Assembly (NCBI RefSeq): GCF_039888675.1
Contig: NZ_JBDQQR010000002.1
Coordinates: 162,001 to 226,000, forward strand
Origin: Mesorhizobium sp. CAU 1732
GTDB lineage: Bacteria > Pseudomonadota > Alphaproteobacteria > Rhizobiales > Rhizobiaceae
Direction: 5' to 3'
Length of the DNA: 64,000 nt
Under the pieces are notes generated by a model. It was not told the origin of the DNA. It made no database searches and worked only from the letters and a program-made list of their open reading frames with translations. Of the stretch, positions 9,247-18,923 are shown piece after piece. How positions within the stretch are numbered: position 1 is the first letter of the stretch; every line of letters starts with the position of its first letter. The position numbers and the translations under genes were made by a program.

Positions 9247-9911
9247 TGCCTTTCGCGGGCGGCATCGAAGATCTCTCCAACGGCACGCTGATATTCTCGG
9301 CGATATCGGCGTTTTTCTATCTTGCCGCGTTGAGGCAGCCGCCATCATGGCGGCGCACCGTGGCCAAGACCGCAGCGACGGGCCTGCTGGCCGTGCTTGC
9401 CGTCATGGAAGGCGGACCATGGCTGTTGGTGGCGGCGCTCGCCCTGAGTGCCGCAGGTGACGCGTTCCTGTCGCAGGACGGCGAGCCGGCATTCCTGAGC
9501 GGATTGGGTAGCTTCCTGCTCGCTCACGTCGCCTATGTCGCGCTGTTCGTGATGACAGGCGCGGGCATCGAAATCCTGACCGCGCAGACATGGCGGATTC
9601 CGTTGCCGGTGATCGTTCTCATCGCCTCGGTTCCACTCATTTTGAGGCTCATTCCGGCCGTCGGCGATGCGCTGCGCATACCGGTTGCGGTCTACGTTGC
9701 AGCGATTCTCGCCATGATGATCGCGTCAGCCATGGTGCCCGCCCCGATCATCATGATCGGCGCCGCGCTGTTCGTCGCGTCCGATGCGATCCTTGCGAGC
9801 GAGCGCTTCCTGCTCGGCGCATCGTCATGGCATCGCATCTGGACCGGGCCGGCGGTGTGGGTGCTCTACTATCTCGCCCAACTGGCAATCACGCTGGGCT
9901 TCCTGATCTGA
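9246..9911 (+). CDS. lysoplasmalogenase, YhhN family
   Basis: Membrane protein of 221 residues with about eight predicted helices. YhhN/TMEM86 proteins hydrolyse the vinyl-ether bond of lysoplasmalogens. Conserved acidic residues sit in SAAGDAFLSQ and FVASDAILASERF, the places expected for the active-site aspartates. The start overlaps the transporter stop by one base. Its 3' end overlaps the convergent DUF985 gene by 23 bp. The enzymatic role is family-based; the natural lipid substrate here is unknown. Confidence 0.83.
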   Translation: MPFAGGIEDLSNGTLIFSAISAFFYLAALRQPPSWRRTVAKTAATGLLAVLAVMEGGPWLLVAALALSAAGDAFLSQDGEPAFLSGLGSFLLAHVAYVALFVMTGAGIEILTAQTWRIPLPVIVLIASVPLILRLIPAVGDALRIPVAVYVAAILAMMIASAMVPAPIIMIGAALFVASDAILASERFLLGASSWHRIWTGPAVWVLYYLAQLAITLGFLI

Positions 9912-10332
9912 CAGGCGGCGTCCAGTCCGGTGGAGCAAGCTCGAACGCGGAAAACGAAAAGCCCGGCGCGACGGTACAGCCGACAAGCGTCCAGTCGCCA
10001 GTTGTCTCGGCGGCCTGCCAGACATTGGCAGGCACCACGCCCTGCGGCCGCTGGCCGGCGCCAAGATCGATCCCCAGGCGAATAAGATCGGTCTCCGCAT
10101 CACCCTCCCGCCACAGGCTGAGATCGAGCGGCGCTCCGGCATGGAAGTGCCAGATCTCCGTCGCGTCCTTCACCCGGTGCCAGTGCGAGCAATCGCCCTT
10201 CTCCAGCAGGAAATAGATCGCCGTCGAGTGGCCGCGCTCGCCGCCCTCGGCGTCGCGGAACATCTCGACATACCAGCCGCCCTCGGGATGACGCTGCATG
10301 CCAAGCGCGGCGATGATCTCCGCAGCCGTCAC
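9889..10332 (-). CDS. DUF985 cupin-domain protein
   Basis: Small cupin of 147 residues. Visible marks are [12 protein letters not shown] near residue 15, a [18 protein letters not shown] metal-site-like segment and [13 protein letters not shown], giving several histidines in the cupin barrel. DUF985 members resemble epimerase or isomerase cupins, but the reaction is unproven. Its start overlaps the gloB stop by four bases, so the two form an operon on the minus strand. Confidence 0.85.
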   Translation of the reverse strand: MTAAEIIAALGMQRHPEGGWYVEMFRDAEGGERGHSTAIYFLLEKGDCSHWHRVKDATEIWHFHAGAPLDLSLWREGDAETDLIRLGIDLGAGQRPQGVVPANVWQAAETTGDWTLVGCTVAPGFSFSAFELAPPDWTPPVRSGSPA

Positions 10333-11096
10333 GCCAGATCCTTGCGCTTGCGGATTTCCGCGAACACCTCTGCGTCGGTCGCGCGCTCCATGCCGAGATT
10401 GCGGCGAATCGCCGGGTCATGCGCACGCAGGAACGGGTTGGTTGCGAGCTCGACGCCGATCGTCGTGGGCAGTGTCGGCTTGTCATCCGCACGCAGAGCC
10501 TCGATCTCCTTTGCACGCTTCGTCAGCGCAGAGTTGGTCGGGTCGATCGTCACCGCGAAGCGGGCATTGGACAGCGTATATTCGTGGCCGCAATAGACCG
10601 TCGTCGCCGCCGGCAACGCCGCGAGCTTGGCGAGCGACGCATGCATCATTGCCGGCGTTCCCTCGAACAGCCGCCCGCATCCGAGTGCAAAAAGCGTATC
10701 GGCCGCGAACAGGACGCCAGATTTCGGCAAATAGTAGGATACGTGGCCCGCCGTGTGCCCCGGCGTCTCGATAACACGCACCTCCTCGTCTCCGAGCTGG
10801 AACGAATCGCCCTCGGAGACCTGCCGGTCGATGCCGGGAATCTTCGACGCCTCCGCCTTCGGGCCAATGATCGTCAGCCCGAAGCGTTCCTTCAGCGCCA
10901 GATTGGCCTCGACATGGTCGCCATGGTGATGCGTCGTCAGGATCATCGTTGGTTGCCACCCGGTGCGCTGGATCGCCTCGAGAATCGGGCGTTCCTCGGG
11001 TGCGTCGATGATCGCGGTAGCGCCGGTCGCCTTGTCGTGCACCAGAACCCCGAAATTGTCGCTGCGGCACAGGAATTGTTCGATCTCGACGGCCAT
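10329..11096 (-). CDS. gloB: hydroxyacylglutathione hydrolase (glyoxalase II)
   Basis: Hydrolyses S-lactoylglutathione to lactate and glutathione, completing methylglyoxal detoxification. The 255-residue metallo-beta-lactamase fold carries the binuclear zinc motif TTHHHGDH near residue 54, then GHTAGH, and YCGHEYT with the glutathione-binding region after it. The C-terminal substrate domain contains NPFLRAHDP. The ATG at 11096 has an ideal AAGGAG at the right spacing, so a longer in-frame start at 11132 is rejected. Confidence 0.95.
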   Translation of the reverse strand: MAVEIEQFLCRSDNFGVLVHDKATGATAIIDAPEERPILEAIQRTGWQPTMILTTHHHGDHVEANLALKERFGLTIIGPKAEASKIPGIDRQVSEGDSFQLGDEEVRVIETPGHTAGHVSYYLPKSGVLFAADTLFALGCGRLFEGTPAMMHASLAKLAALPAATTVYCGHEYTLSNARFAVTIDPTNSALTKRAKEIEALRADDKPTLPTTIGVELATNPFLRAHDPAIRRNLGMERATDAEVFAEIRKRKDLA

Positions 11097-11209
11097 GTCT
11101 GTCTCCTTGATGTTCATTGGACGATAGAACAATGGCCGCGTCGCCGAAACCGGATTTCCTGGAAGACGGCTTTCTTGAGTTCGACGCCGCCTGTCGATAC
11201 GGTCGCGCC

Positions 11210-11968
11210 ATGCTGTCGGACATCATCGATCTGCGGTCGTTCTATTCGTGCACGCTTGGCCGGCTGGCGGAGCGTTCGATCACGATGGCGTTGTCTTCAG
11301 TGTGGGCGACGCTGCCCAACGAGCGCCTCGTCGGGTTGGGCTACACGCTGCCCTGGCTGGAACGGTTCGGCACGGACGCCGAGCGCGTCTTCGCCTTCAT
11401 GCCCGCCATGCAGGGCGCGGTGAACTGGCCGCCCGCCGGACCTTCCGCGACCGCACTCGTCTTCGACGAGGAACTGCCGCTGTTCGATTCGTCCATCGAC
11501 CGCATCCTTATGGTTCATGCCCTCGAACACACGGAGAACCCACGCGAGACGCTGATGGAAATCTGGCGCGTGCTTGCGCCGGGCGGACGTCTCGTCGTCG
11601 TCGTGCCGAACCGGCGCGGCATGTGGGCGCGATTCGAGCATACGCCCTTCGGCAATGGCCGCCCATTCTCGCGCGGGCAGCTCAACGCGCTCCTGCGCGA
11701 CACGAACTTCACGCCGGGTTCATGGGCGGACGCGCTTCACTTCCCGCCCTCGAAACGGCGCTGGATGATGCGGCTGCACGCACTTTTCGAGCGCGCCGGC
11801 AGACGGTTCTGGCCGATATTCGCGGGCGTGATCGTGGTCGAGGCGCAGAAGCGGCTCTACCAGGGCATCCCGGTAGCGGCCCGGTCGTCACGGCGGGTGT
11901 TCGTGCCGGTCATGAGCCCGCAAGGTGCGACCCGCGCCATGCGAAACGCCGAGACCGGCGGCTCCTGA
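11210..11968 (+). CDS. class I SAM-dependent methyltransferase
   Basis: Putative methyltransferase of about 252 residues. The post-I region [41 protein letters not shown] matches the methyltransferase_11 fold. The N-terminal glycine-rich SAM loop is degenerate. The start at 11210 ([12 protein letters not shown]) fits relatives; in-frame ATGs at 11117 and 11132 overlap the gloB promoter region. It diverges from gloB, a conserved rhizobial pairing. The methyl acceptor is unknown. Confidence 0.8.
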   Translation: MLSDIIDLRSFYSCTLGRLAERSITMALSSVWATLPNERLVGLGYTLPWLERFGTDAERVFAFMPAMQGAVNWPPAGPSATALVFDEELPLFDSSIDRILMVHALEHTENPRETLMEIWRVLAPGGRLVVVVPNRRGMWARFEHTPFGNGRPFSRGQLNALLRDTNFTPGSWADALHFPPSKRRWMMRLHALFERAGRRFWPIFAGVIVVEAQKRLYQGIPVAARSSRRVFVPVMSPQGATRAMRNAETGGS

Positions 11969-11972
11969 CCGC

Positions 11973-12476
11973 ATGGCTGTCCGCCCGATCGTTCGCTATC
12001 CTGACCCCGCGCTGCGAAACCCATGCGCAGCCGTCGATACGTTCGACGGCGACCTCCGCGCGCTCGCCGACGATCTGCTCGACACCATGCGCGCGGCACC
12101 CGGCGTCGGCATCACCGCAGCTCATATCGGCGTTCTCAAGCGCGTAACGGTGATCGAACTGTCGCGGGAGGATGGCGTGCGCGTCTATGTGAATCCGATC
12201 ATCGAAAACGCGTCGGACGAGACGGCCCGCCACACCGAAGGCAGCGTTTCGATGCCGGGTGTGACCGACGAGATCGAACGCCCTGCCCGCATCCGTGTCC
12301 GCTACCAATCGCTGACCGGCGAGCACGTCACGGAGGATGCCGACGGCTTCCTCGCAACGTGCATCCAGCACGAAATCGACCAGCTCGACGGTATCTTCTG
12401 GCTCCAGCGCCTCTCGCGCCTGAAACGCGACCGCGCGATCAAGCGCTGGGAGAAGATGCTGCGCGCGCCGGGCTGA
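11973..12476 (+). CDS. peptide deformylase-like protein lacking two metal ligands
   Basis: 167-residue protein with the deformylase fold and all three motif positions, but with altered key residues. Motif 1 is GVGITAAHIG (canonical Q replaced by H51). Motif 2 reads EGSVS, with Ser91 where the metal-binding Cys should be. Motif 3 is HEIDQ, keeping His133 and catalytic Glu134 but with Gln137 for the second metal His. True deformylases bind Fe/Zn through Cys, His, His. An ordinary deformylase reaction is therefore doubtful, and a true def gene must lie elsewhere. It starts 5 bp after the methyltransferase. Confidence 0.88.
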   Translation: MAVRPIVRYPDPALRNPCAAVDTFDGDLRALADDLLDTMRAAPGVGITAAHIGVLKRVTVIELSREDGVRVYVNPIIENASDETARHTEGSVSMPGVTDEIERPARIRVRYQSLTGEHVTEDADGFLATCIQHEIDQLDGIFWLQRLSRLKRDRAIKRWEKMLRAPG

Positions 12477-12497
12477 TCGCTTCAACCCGGCCAAGCC

Positions 12498-13400
12498 CTA
12501 CAATTCGTACGTGGTCGTCTGGTAGACCTGATTGATCCAGTTGCCGAACAGCAGATGCGCGTGCGAGCGCCAGCGATTGAGCGGCGGGCGGCTCGGGTCG
12601 TCGTCGGGATAATAGCCGTGCGGCACGTCGATCAGTGTGCCGAGCGCGATGTCGCGGTCGTACTCTTCCTTGAGCGACGTCGAATCGTACTCGATATGAT
12701 TGAACATATAGAGCCGGTTGCCGGTCTTCTCCGCCAGCATGCAGGGGCCGGTCTCCTCCGATTCCATCAGCAGTTCCAGGCCCTGGCCGGACGGAATATC
12801 GCTGCTGCGAACCTCGGTCCACCGCGAGACGGGTATGGCGAAATCGTCGGAGAACCCGGTGAGATAGGGCGACGCGGGCGCATTGTTGCCATGGCGGAAA
12901 ACGCCGAACGCCTTTTGCTCCAGCGTGTATTTCGGAATGCGGTGGAAGTGCCAGGCAGCGGCCATCGCCCCCCAGCAGATGAAGAACGACGAATGCACGT
13001 TGGTCTTCGTCCAGTCGAGGATGCGCGTCAGTTCCTCCCAGTAGGTGACGTCCTCGAAAGCCAAAAGTTCGATCGGCGCGCCGGTGACGATGAAGCCGTC
13101 GAACTTGCGCGATTTGACCTCATCCCACGTCTGATAGAAGGAGATCAGGTGATCCTCGGACGTGTTCTTGGCCTTGTGGTTGCCGATGCGCACCAATGTA
13201 AGCTCGACCTGCAGCGGCGTGGCACCGATCAGCCGGGCAAACTGCGCCTCGGTCCTGATCTTGTTCGGCATGAGGTTGAGCAGACCGATCTGCAACGGCC
13301 GGATATCCTGCCGCAGCGCGGTCTGTTCGTCCATCACGGACACGCCCTCGCGCACCAGGATGTCGCGGGCGGGAAGCTGGTCGGGGATCTTGATGGGCAC
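12498..13400 (-). CDS. metA: homoserine O-acyltransferase MetA (probably acetyltransferase)
   Basis: Activates homoserine for methionine synthesis. The 300 residues match Met[15 protein letters not shown] at the N-terminus, the nucleophile Cys in [13 protein letters not shown] near residue 142, and the His/Glu pair in MFNHIEYD near 235. Family members use acetyl- or succinyl-CoA; most alphaproteobacterial MetA proteins use acetyl-CoA, so the name metAA may apply. The GTG at 13400 gives the canonical MPIKIP start. A SAM-II riboswitch and an intrinsic terminator lie upstream on the same strand, explaining repression by S-adenosylmethionine. Confidence 0.95.
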   Translation of the reverse strand: MPIKIPDQLPARDILVREGVSVMDEQTALRQDIRPLQIGLLNLMPNKIRTEAQFARLIGATPLQVELTLVRIGNHKAKNTSEDHLISFYQTWDEVKSRKFDGFIVTGAPIELLAFEDVTYWEELTRILDWTKTNVHSSFFICWGAMAAAWHFHRIPKYTLEQKAFGVFRHGNNAPASPYLTGFSDDFAIPVSRWTEVRSSDIPSGQGLELLMESEETGPCMLAEKTGNRLYMFNHIEYDSTSLKEEYDRDIALGTLIDVPHGYYPDDDPSRPPLNRWRSHAHLLFGNWINQVYQTTTYEL

Positions 13401-13412
13401 TGCAAACACTCC

Positions 13413-13448
13413 AAAACAAAAAGACCGGCGGCGAAATCGCGGCCGGTC
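13413..13448 (-). terminator. intrinsic terminator in the metA leader
   Basis: On the minus strand GACCGGC (13448-13442) pairs with GCCGGTC (13429-13423), followed by TTTTTGTTTT. It sits between the SAM-II aptamer and the metA start, so ligand-dependent termination is plausible. Confidence 0.85.
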
Positions 13449-13467
13449 CAACGGACTTGTTGCAATC

Positions 13468-13524
13468 GGCCCTTTAGCAAGTTGTTTTACGTGGCTGCAA
13501 GCCGACCGGCCAAATCACCACGGA
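13468..13524 (-). promoter_or_regulatory. SAM-II riboswitch upstream of metA
   Basis: The minus-strand leader carries the SAM-II hallmarks in order: CGTGGTGATTTGG, CCGG, CTTGCAGCCACG, AAACAA, then TTGCTAAAGGG. CGTGG pairs with CCACG as P1, and the TGATTT and GCTAAAGGG segments form the pseudoknot that holds SAM. This is the standard metA control element in Rhizobiales. The full match to the motif and its placement make the call secure without a covariance search. Confidence 0.95.
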
Positions 13525-13611
13525 TCAGGCCTGCTTTTAGGACGCCGTGGACTTTGCGTCAACGCCAAACCTTGGTAGAGCAGGCCGCCTTTCAAAGCTG
13601 GATCGCCCACA

Positions 13612-14715
13612 ATGACCATCAAGTCTCGCCCTCAGCCCCGCCCCGGCGTCATGGACATCGACGCCTACGTGCCCGGCAAGAGTCATGCGCCGGAGGGTGT
13701 CGCGAAGGTCCACAAGCTGTCGGCCAACGAGAATCCGCTCGGGCCCTCGCCAAAGGCGGTGGAAGCCGCGCGCGCGGTGGCCTCGAACCTCCAGCTCTAC
13801 CCGGACGGGGCTGCAACGCGGCTGCGCGAGGCGATCGCCGCCAGGCACGGGCTCAACGTCGCAAACATCATGATCTTCAACGGCTCCGACGAAGCGCTGG
13901 CGCTGCTGGCGCGCGCCTATGTCGGCGAGGGCGACGAGGGCATCTACAGCGCGCACGGTTTCCTGGCCTACCCGATCTATATCCGCTCCGTTGGCGCCAC
14001 ACCGGTCCCCGCCAAGGAGACCGACGAGCGCAGCGACGTGGATTCGATCCTCGCCGCCGTGACCGAACGCACGCGAATCGTCTACCTCACCAATCCCAAC
14101 AACCCGACCGGCACCTATCTGCCGTTCGAGGAAATCCGCCGCCTGCATGCCGGCCTGCCGAAAAGCGTGCTGCTGGTGATCGACGCCGCCTATGCTGAGT
14201 TCGTGCGCCGCAACGACTACGAGGCCGGTGTCGAACTGGTCGCCGGGAACGAAAACGTCGTCATGACCCGCACCTTCTCCAAGGCTTATGGGCTCGGCGG
14301 CGCACGGATCGGCTGGATTTATGCGCCGTCGCACGTCATCGAGGCGCTGGAGCGCGTGCGCGATCCGTTCAACGTCAACGCCGTCGCCATCGAGGCGGGC
14401 GTCGCGGCCTTGCACGACCGTGACCACGTCGAGCGCTCCGTCGGCCACAACGAACAGTGGCTGCGCTGGACGAGCGAGGAACTGGAGAAGCTTGGACTGC
14501 GGGTGACCCCCAGCGTGACCAACTTCATCCTGATCCATTTTCCCGAAGACGAGCGATATTCGGCGGCGAAGGCGGACGAGTATCTCGCCGCGCGCGGCTA
14601 TCTCCTGCGCCGTGTTTCCGCCTACGGCTTCCCCAACGCCCTGCGCATGAGCATCGGCACCGAGGAAGCCAATCGTGGCGTTATCGCCGCTCTGACCGAA
14701 TTTCTGAAAGCCTGA
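13612..14715 (+). CDS. hisC: histidinol-phosphate aminotransferase
   Basis: PLP-dependent fold-type I aminotransferase of 367 residues, converting imidazole acetol phosphate to histidinol phosphate. HisC enzymes near tyrC in Rhizobiales may also serve tyrosine and phenylalanine synthesis. Motifs: [13 protein letters not shown] near residue 36, [20 protein letters not shown], and the PLP lysine in [17 protein letters not shown] near 225. tyrC begins 4 bp after the stop, so this looks like an aromatic amino acid operon, and aromatic transamination is a reasonable second role. Confidence 0.94.
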   Translation: MTIKSRPQPRPGVMDIDAYVPGKSHAPEGVAKVHKLSANENPLGPSPKAVEAARAVASNLQLYPDGAATRLREAIAARHGLNVANIMIFNGSDEALALLARAYVGEGDEGIYSAHGFLAYPIYIRSVGATPVPAKETDERSDVDSILAAVTERTRIVYLTNPNNPTGTYLPFEEIRRLHAGLPKSVLLVIDAAYAEFVRRNDYEAGVELVAGNENVVMTRTFSKAYGLGGARIGWIYAPSHVIEALERVRDPFNVNAVAIEAGVAALHDRDHVERSVGHNEQWLRWTSEELEKLGLRVTPSVTNFILIHFPEDERYSAAKADEYLAARGYLLRRVSAYGFPNALRMSIGTEEANRGVIAALTEFLKA

Positions 14716-14719
14716 CCCC

Positions 14720-15655
14720 ATGCCCGAAACCATGTTCGACAGGATCGCCCTCATCGGCATCGGCCTCATTGGCTCGTCGATCGCCCGCGTGATCCGCCGC
14801 GAAGGCCTTGCGGGCGAGATCGTCATCTCGACCCGCAGCACCGCGACGCTCGAGCGCGCCCGCGAGCTTGGCCTCGGCGACGCTTACGAATCCGATCCCG
14901 CAAAAGCGGCGCAGGATGCCGATCTCGTGATCGTCTCGGTTCCCGTCGGATCGTCCGGCGATGTTGCCGCCGCCATTGCATCGTCGCTCAAGCCGGGCGC
15001 GATCCTCACCGATGTCGGCTCGACCAAGGCGTCCGTCATCGCACAGATGCAGCCGCATATCCCTGAAGGCGTGCACTTCATCCCCGGTCATCCGCTGGCC
15101 GGCACGGAAAAGTCCGGTCCGGATGCGGGCTTCGCGGACCTCTTCGAAAACCGCTGGTGCATCCTGACGCCAGTGGATGGCACCGACCCCGAAGCCATCG
15201 AGCGCCTCTCGGCTTTCTGGCGCGCCTGCGGCTCCAACATCGACACGATGGACCCGCAGCACCACGACATGGTGCTCGCGATCGTCTCGCATCTGCCGCA
15301 CATCATCGCCTACAACATCGTCGGCACGGCCGACGATCTGGAGACGGTCACGAAGTCGGAAGTCATCAAATACTCGGCGTCCGGCTTCCGCGATTTCACG
15401 CGCCTCGCCGCCTCCGATCCGACCATGTGGCGCGATGTCTGCCTGCACAACAAGGACGCGATCCTCGAAATGCTGGCGCGTTTCTCCGAGGATCTGGCGT
15501 CGCTTCAGCGCGCGGTGCGCTGGGGCGACGGCGACAAGCTGTTCGACCTGTTTTCGCGCACACGCACCATCAGGCGCTCGATCATCGACGCGGGACAGGA
15601 AGTCGATTCACCGGATTTCGGGCGTCAGGTCGCCGCGCACCCCGAGAAGCGCTGA
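14720..15655 (+). CDS. tyrC: prephenate/arogenate dehydrogenase (TyrA/TyrC family)
   Basis: Tyrosine branch enzyme, 311 residues, oxidising prephenate or arogenate with NAD(P). The N-terminal Rossmann loop is IGIGLIGSSIAR near residue 11. The catalytic motif FIPGHPLAGTEKSGPDA carries the conserved His and Ser; HHDMVLAIVSHLPH follows with a second conserved His. It is translationally close to hisC. Preference for prephenate versus arogenate cannot be set from sequence, so cyclohexadienyl dehydrogenase is the safest name. Confidence 0.93.
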   Translation: MPETMFDRIALIGIGLIGSSIARVIRREGLAGEIVISTRSTATLERARELGLGDAYESDPAKAAQDADLVIVSVPVGSSGDVAAAIASSLKPGAILTDVGSTKASVIAQMQPHIPEGVHFIPGHPLAGTEKSGPDAGFADLFENRWCILTPVDGTDPEAIERLSAFWRACGSNIDTMDPQHHDMVLAIVSHLPHIIAYNIVGTADDLETVTKSEVIKYSASGFRDFTRLAASDPTMWRDVCLHNKDAILEMLARFSEDLASLQRAVRWGDGDKLFDLFSRTRTIRRSIIDAGQEVDSPDFGRQVAAHPEKR

Positions 15656-15660
15656 GCGTT

Positions 15661-16662
15661 TCAGAGCGGCGGGATCGATCCAAGCGAGAGAAAGCCGAGG
15701 CTGATCTCGCCCTTGGAGATGCGAAGCGGCAGGGTCGGCGCGGTGCCCATGGCGGACATTGCCGAAAACCCCATGCCGATCTCGCGGCGCGCGTCGGGAA
15801 TAAGGTCGGCCAGCACGCGCCCGATCGCCTGCGGATTGCGCAACGTCACTTCGAGATCGGCATCGATCAGGCCGTCTTCATCGATCGACACAGGCCCCGT
15901 GACGGTAGCGCCGGTCTGCTCGTCGAGATTCAGGCTGATCGTCCTGATGGTCCCGGACGTGCCACGCAGGCTCGCAAGGCTGGAGGCCGCCAGACGCACG
16001 CCATCGGCAATGGATACATCGACCACGCCATCGAGCGGCGGAATGGGTATGGTTGCCCCTTCCAACTGTTCGCCGAGCTGCAGATCGGTGAAGCGCGAGG
16101 CCAGGTCGAGATCCGCCCCGGCGGGCCGCATATGGAATTCAAAGACCTTGGCGCCGGCCAGAAGCGGCGACGCCGCGCCGTTGGCTTCATCGCGGCGCAC
16201 GGCCAAATCCTGCGCTTCGAGCGATACGCGCTCCGGCAGGTCCGTGGTCAGGCGGACACTTGCGCGCATGCTCGTCCAGTTGAGATCGAGCGCGTTCAGG
16301 CCTGGGATCTCCAGGCTCGCGGGGCCATCCAGCTCGCCGACGACATGCTGGGGTGAATAAACCTGCGCTGCCGAGCGAAACTGGCGTGCGCGGAAACTGA
16401 CGCCCGCGCGGGCGTCCACGAACATGACGGAACGGCAGAACACGCCGATGCGGAACGGATAGCCCTTCGCCTCGGCATTTTCGCAGCTCGCGCGGCGTCC
16501 GTCGCGATTGATGGTCGCCACGTTCGCATTGACCTGCTCGACCAGTCTGTCGCCCAGATAGTTCCAGCCGAACGTATAGCCGACGACCACCAGGACGATC
16601 GCGACGGCGAACCAGAAGAAGCGCCGGCTGTAGTTGGTTTTCTTGTCTGCGCTTGACGCCAT
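15661..16662 (-). CDS. DUF2125 domain-containing protein
   Basis: Alphaproteobacterial protein of 333 residues, anchored by one N-terminal helix (about 14-33) with the rest probably periplasmic. Two cysteines occur in RASCENAEAKGYPFRIGVFCRS, the typical DUF2125 opening. Function is unknown. The ATG at 16662 was chosen because it places a short basic stretch before the membrane helix; the longer in-frame start at 16785 would overlap the divergent gene. It converges on tyrC with a 5-bp gap. Confidence 0.83.
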   Translation of the reverse strand: MASSADKKTNYSRRFFWFAVAIVLVVVGYTFGWNYLGDRLVEQVNANVATINRDGRRASCENAEAKGYPFRIGVFCRSVMFVDARAGVSFRARQFRSAAQVYSPQHVVGELDGPASLEIPGLNALDLNWTSMRASVRLTTDLPERVSLEAQDLAVRRDEANGAASPLLAGAKVFEFHMRPAGADLDLASRFTDLQLGEQLEGATIPIPPLDGVVDVSIADGVRLAASSLASLRGTSGTIRTISLNLDEQTGATVTGPVSIDEDGLIDADLEVTLRNPQAIGRVLADLIPDARREIGMGFSAMSAMGTAPTLPLRISKGEISLGFLSLGSIPPL

Positions 16663-16725
16663 GCCGTCGCTCTCGTTACCCCTCGCCCGTGTCTTCCACG
16701 AACGCTGTGACTCTGGATTGGCGAT

Positions 16726-17274
16726 ATGGGCGATTTTTGGGTGTTTGGCTATGGCTCGCTGATATGGCGGCCAGGGTTTGCCCATACCGAAACGCGCAGG
16801 GCACGCCTCAATGGCTATCGCCGGGCCTTGTGCGTCCGGTCACACGTCCATCGCGGCACACCGGAACGGCCGGGCCTCGTTCTCGGGCTCGACCGCGGCG
16901 GCTCGTGCATCGGACTCGCCTTTCGCGTCCCCGCTGACCTTGCCGACGAAGTGATGACCTATCTGCGCGAACGGGAACTCGTCACCGACGTTTATCTGGA
17001 AAGACGGCTCCCCGTGCGGCTGGACGACGGCGCGATCGTGGAGGCCGTCACCTATGTCGTCGATCGCCATCACATCCAGTATGCCGGCCGCATCGACGTC
17101 GAGGACGCGGCACACATCGTCTCCGGCTCGGCCGGGCGCTCAGGCGCCAATGAAGACTATGTGATCAACACCGTCGCGCACCTGCGCGCGCTCGGCATCC
17201 GCGATCACTGGCTGGAAGGTGTCGCCGCGCGGATCACGCCTGTTGAGGCGGCGGTTCGACACCCAGCGCCCTGA
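16726..17274 (+). CDS. ChaC-like gamma-glutamylcyclotransferase
   Basis: Cytosolic enzyme of 182 residues that degrades glutathione to 5-oxoproline and Cys-Gly, by family. The substrate-binding loop YGSLIWRPGF is at residues 9-18, and LRERELVTDVYLERRLPV holds the conserved catalytic-glutamate region. It diverges from the DUF2125 gene, and its last 41 bp overlap the 3' end of the convergent acyltransferase. Confidence 0.9.
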   Translation: MGDFWVFGYGSLIWRPGFAHTETRRARLNGYRRALCVRSHVHRGTPERPGLVLGLDRGGSCIGLAFRVPADLADEVMTYLRERELVTDVYLERRLPVRLDDGAIVEAVTYVVDRHHIQYAGRIDVEDAAHIVSGSAGRSGANEDYVINTVAHLRALGIRDHWLEGVAARITPVEAAVRHPAP

Positions 17275-18034
17275 GCCGCGCGACGGCGGTGGGAGGCATC
17301 TGCGGCGGGTTTTCCGACTGTGCTGCCTCGATCAGCAATTCGTCGCAGACGGCTTCGGTCTCGGCGATCAGCCGTGCGTGGAACGCGTCCTTGTCGAGGC
17401 CCGGCTCGATCGGCGGCAGGAAGCGGGCATGGATGACGCCGGGAAAGCGCAGAAACTTGCGCCGCGGCCAATAGAGCCCTGCGACGTGCGCGACGGGCAC
17501 CACGGGTACGCCGAGCGTCGCGTAGATTTCCGCAATGCCCCATTTGTAGGCGGGATCGTCGCCCGGCGCGCGGCGCGTGCCTTCTGGATAGATGATGAGC
17601 TGGCGATTGTCCGCCATACGCGATTTCGCGATCCTGAGCGCGTCCTTGAGCGCCTTGGACCGGCTGCCGCGATGGATCGGGATCATCTTCATCTTGCCGA
17701 CATACCAGCCGAAGAGCGGAATCCACATCAGCTCGCGCTTGAGGATGTAGACCGGGTCCTTGAGGTAGGGGAAGAACGCCATCGTATCCCAGAAGGACTG
17801 GTGTTTCGGCGCGAGAATGAACGGTCCTTCGGGCAGGTTCTCCATGCCCTCGATGCGGCTTTCGGTGCCGGCAATCCATTCCTGAAGCTTGAGGCTGGAC
17901 CGGGCCCAGAATTTCGGCACGAACCACGCCATGTGGCGCGGCGCGAGGAAATAGTAGGGCGTCCAGAACAACATCTGGAGGATCAGGCTGACGTAGAAGG
18001 CGACGTTGAACGCCAGCGATCGAAAGACGAGCAT
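17234..18034 (-). CDS. plsC: 1-acyl-sn-glycerol-3-phosphate acyltransferase (PlsC family)
   Basis: Membrane-bound acyltransferase of 266 residues for phosphatidic acid synthesis. An N-terminal hydrophobic segment (8-32) is followed by the HX4D motif KHQSFWD near residue 77 and the PEGTR substrate motif near 149. It is the last gene of the minus-strand series ftsE-ftsX-ydcF-plsC, the order seen throughout Rhizobiales. Related enzymes may acylate other lysolipids, so the exact substrate is inferred. Confidence 0.9.
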   Translation of the reverse strand: MLVFRSLAFNVAFYVSLILQMLFWTPYYFLAPRHMAWFVPKFWARSSLKLQEWIAGTESRIEGMENLPEGPFILAPKHQSFWDTMAFFPYLKDPVYILKRELMWIPLFGWYVGKMKMIPIHRGSRSKALKDALRIAKSRMADNRQLIIYPEGTRRAPGDDPAYKWGIAEIYATLGVPVVPVAHVAGLYWPRRKFLRFPGVIHARFLPPIEPGLDKDAFHARLIAETEAVCDELLIEAAQSENPPQMPPTAVARLRALGVEPPPQQA

Positions 18035-18110
18035 TAGTATTCCGGCCCACGAAGTGTCATGCGACCGTGGTTACACCATGCCGGAAAAAACGCAAATTAT
18101 GGCGACAGAC

Positions 18111-18923
18111 TCAGTACGACGAACTGTGGAGCCCGGCGCTCGAGGCGTCTATCGTCGCCACGCCGATACCGTCGGCCGGCTTGGGCAAAAGCCCACGCGC
18201 GACGGAGGCGAGATACTTCGTATATTCCATGAACAGGACGCGCAGGGCGTCGCCGCTTTTCATCCATTCGCCCTTGTCGAGCGGCGTGTTGACGACGGGA
18301 TAGGGCAGCAGGACCGTCTCCCCGACCATCCGCTTCAACTCGAGCAGGCTGCGCGGCATGTGATAGTTGTTGGTCACGACGATGACCGTGCCATAGGCGT
18401 GGCTCGTGACCCATTTCGCGCTCTCCTCGGCATTGCCGATCGTATCCAGCGCGGCGCGATCGATGTCGATGCAGCATGAAAACAGCTTCTCGTCACCGCC
18501 CGTCACGCGTTGCAGGTCCTTCATACGCGCGGATGGGTGGACGCCGCTGATCAAGAGGCGCTTGCCCTTGCCCGACTGCAACAGTTCCAGCGCCGCGTCG
18601 ATGCGCGCCTGTCCGCCTGTCAGTACAATGATCGCATCGGCACTGCCTTGCAGTTCCGGCGTCGTCAGGCGAGCCACATGCGTCGAGAAGGCTGCGAAGC
18701 CGCCGAGGAACGCCAGTCCACCCGCGATGAGGCACACCACGGCGAGGCCAACGGCACGCAGCGCGCCGCGACGCGGCGGTTGCTTGCCATTCTCGTTCGC
18801 GCCCAACGCATGCTGCGGCGCGCCTGTCGGTCCGGACACCTTCATGGTGTCATGGTTAACCCCGAATTGCCGCATTGGATAGCCGGATTGTTCGGAATGC
18901 GGCTGCAGCACGTCAGCCGTCAT
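18111..18923 (-). CDS. YdcF family protein (DUF218)
   Basis: Protein of up to 270 residues with one transmembrane helix (about 57-80) and a DUF218 domain beginning ADAIIVLTGGQARIDAALELL. VVTNNYHMPRS is the second conserved DUF218 block. Members such as SanA and ElyC affect envelope integrity. The start at 18923 overlaps the ftsX stop by 11 bp; a start near 18845 (MKVSG) is also possible. Context with ftsEX and plsC suggests an envelope role. Confidence 0.85.
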   Translation of the reverse strand: MTADVLQPHSEQSGYPMRQFGVNHDTMKVSGPTGAPQHALGANENGKQPPRRGALRAVGLAVVCLIAGGLAFLGGFAAFSTHVARLTTPELQGSADAIIVLTGGQARIDAALELLQSGKGKRLLISGVHPSARMKDLQRVTGGDEKLFSCCIDIDRAALDTIGNAEESAKWVTSHAYGTVIVVTNNYHMPRSLLELKRMVGETVLLPYPVVNTPLDKGEWMKSGDALRVLFMEYTKYLASVARGLLPKPADGIGVATIDASSAGLHSSSY

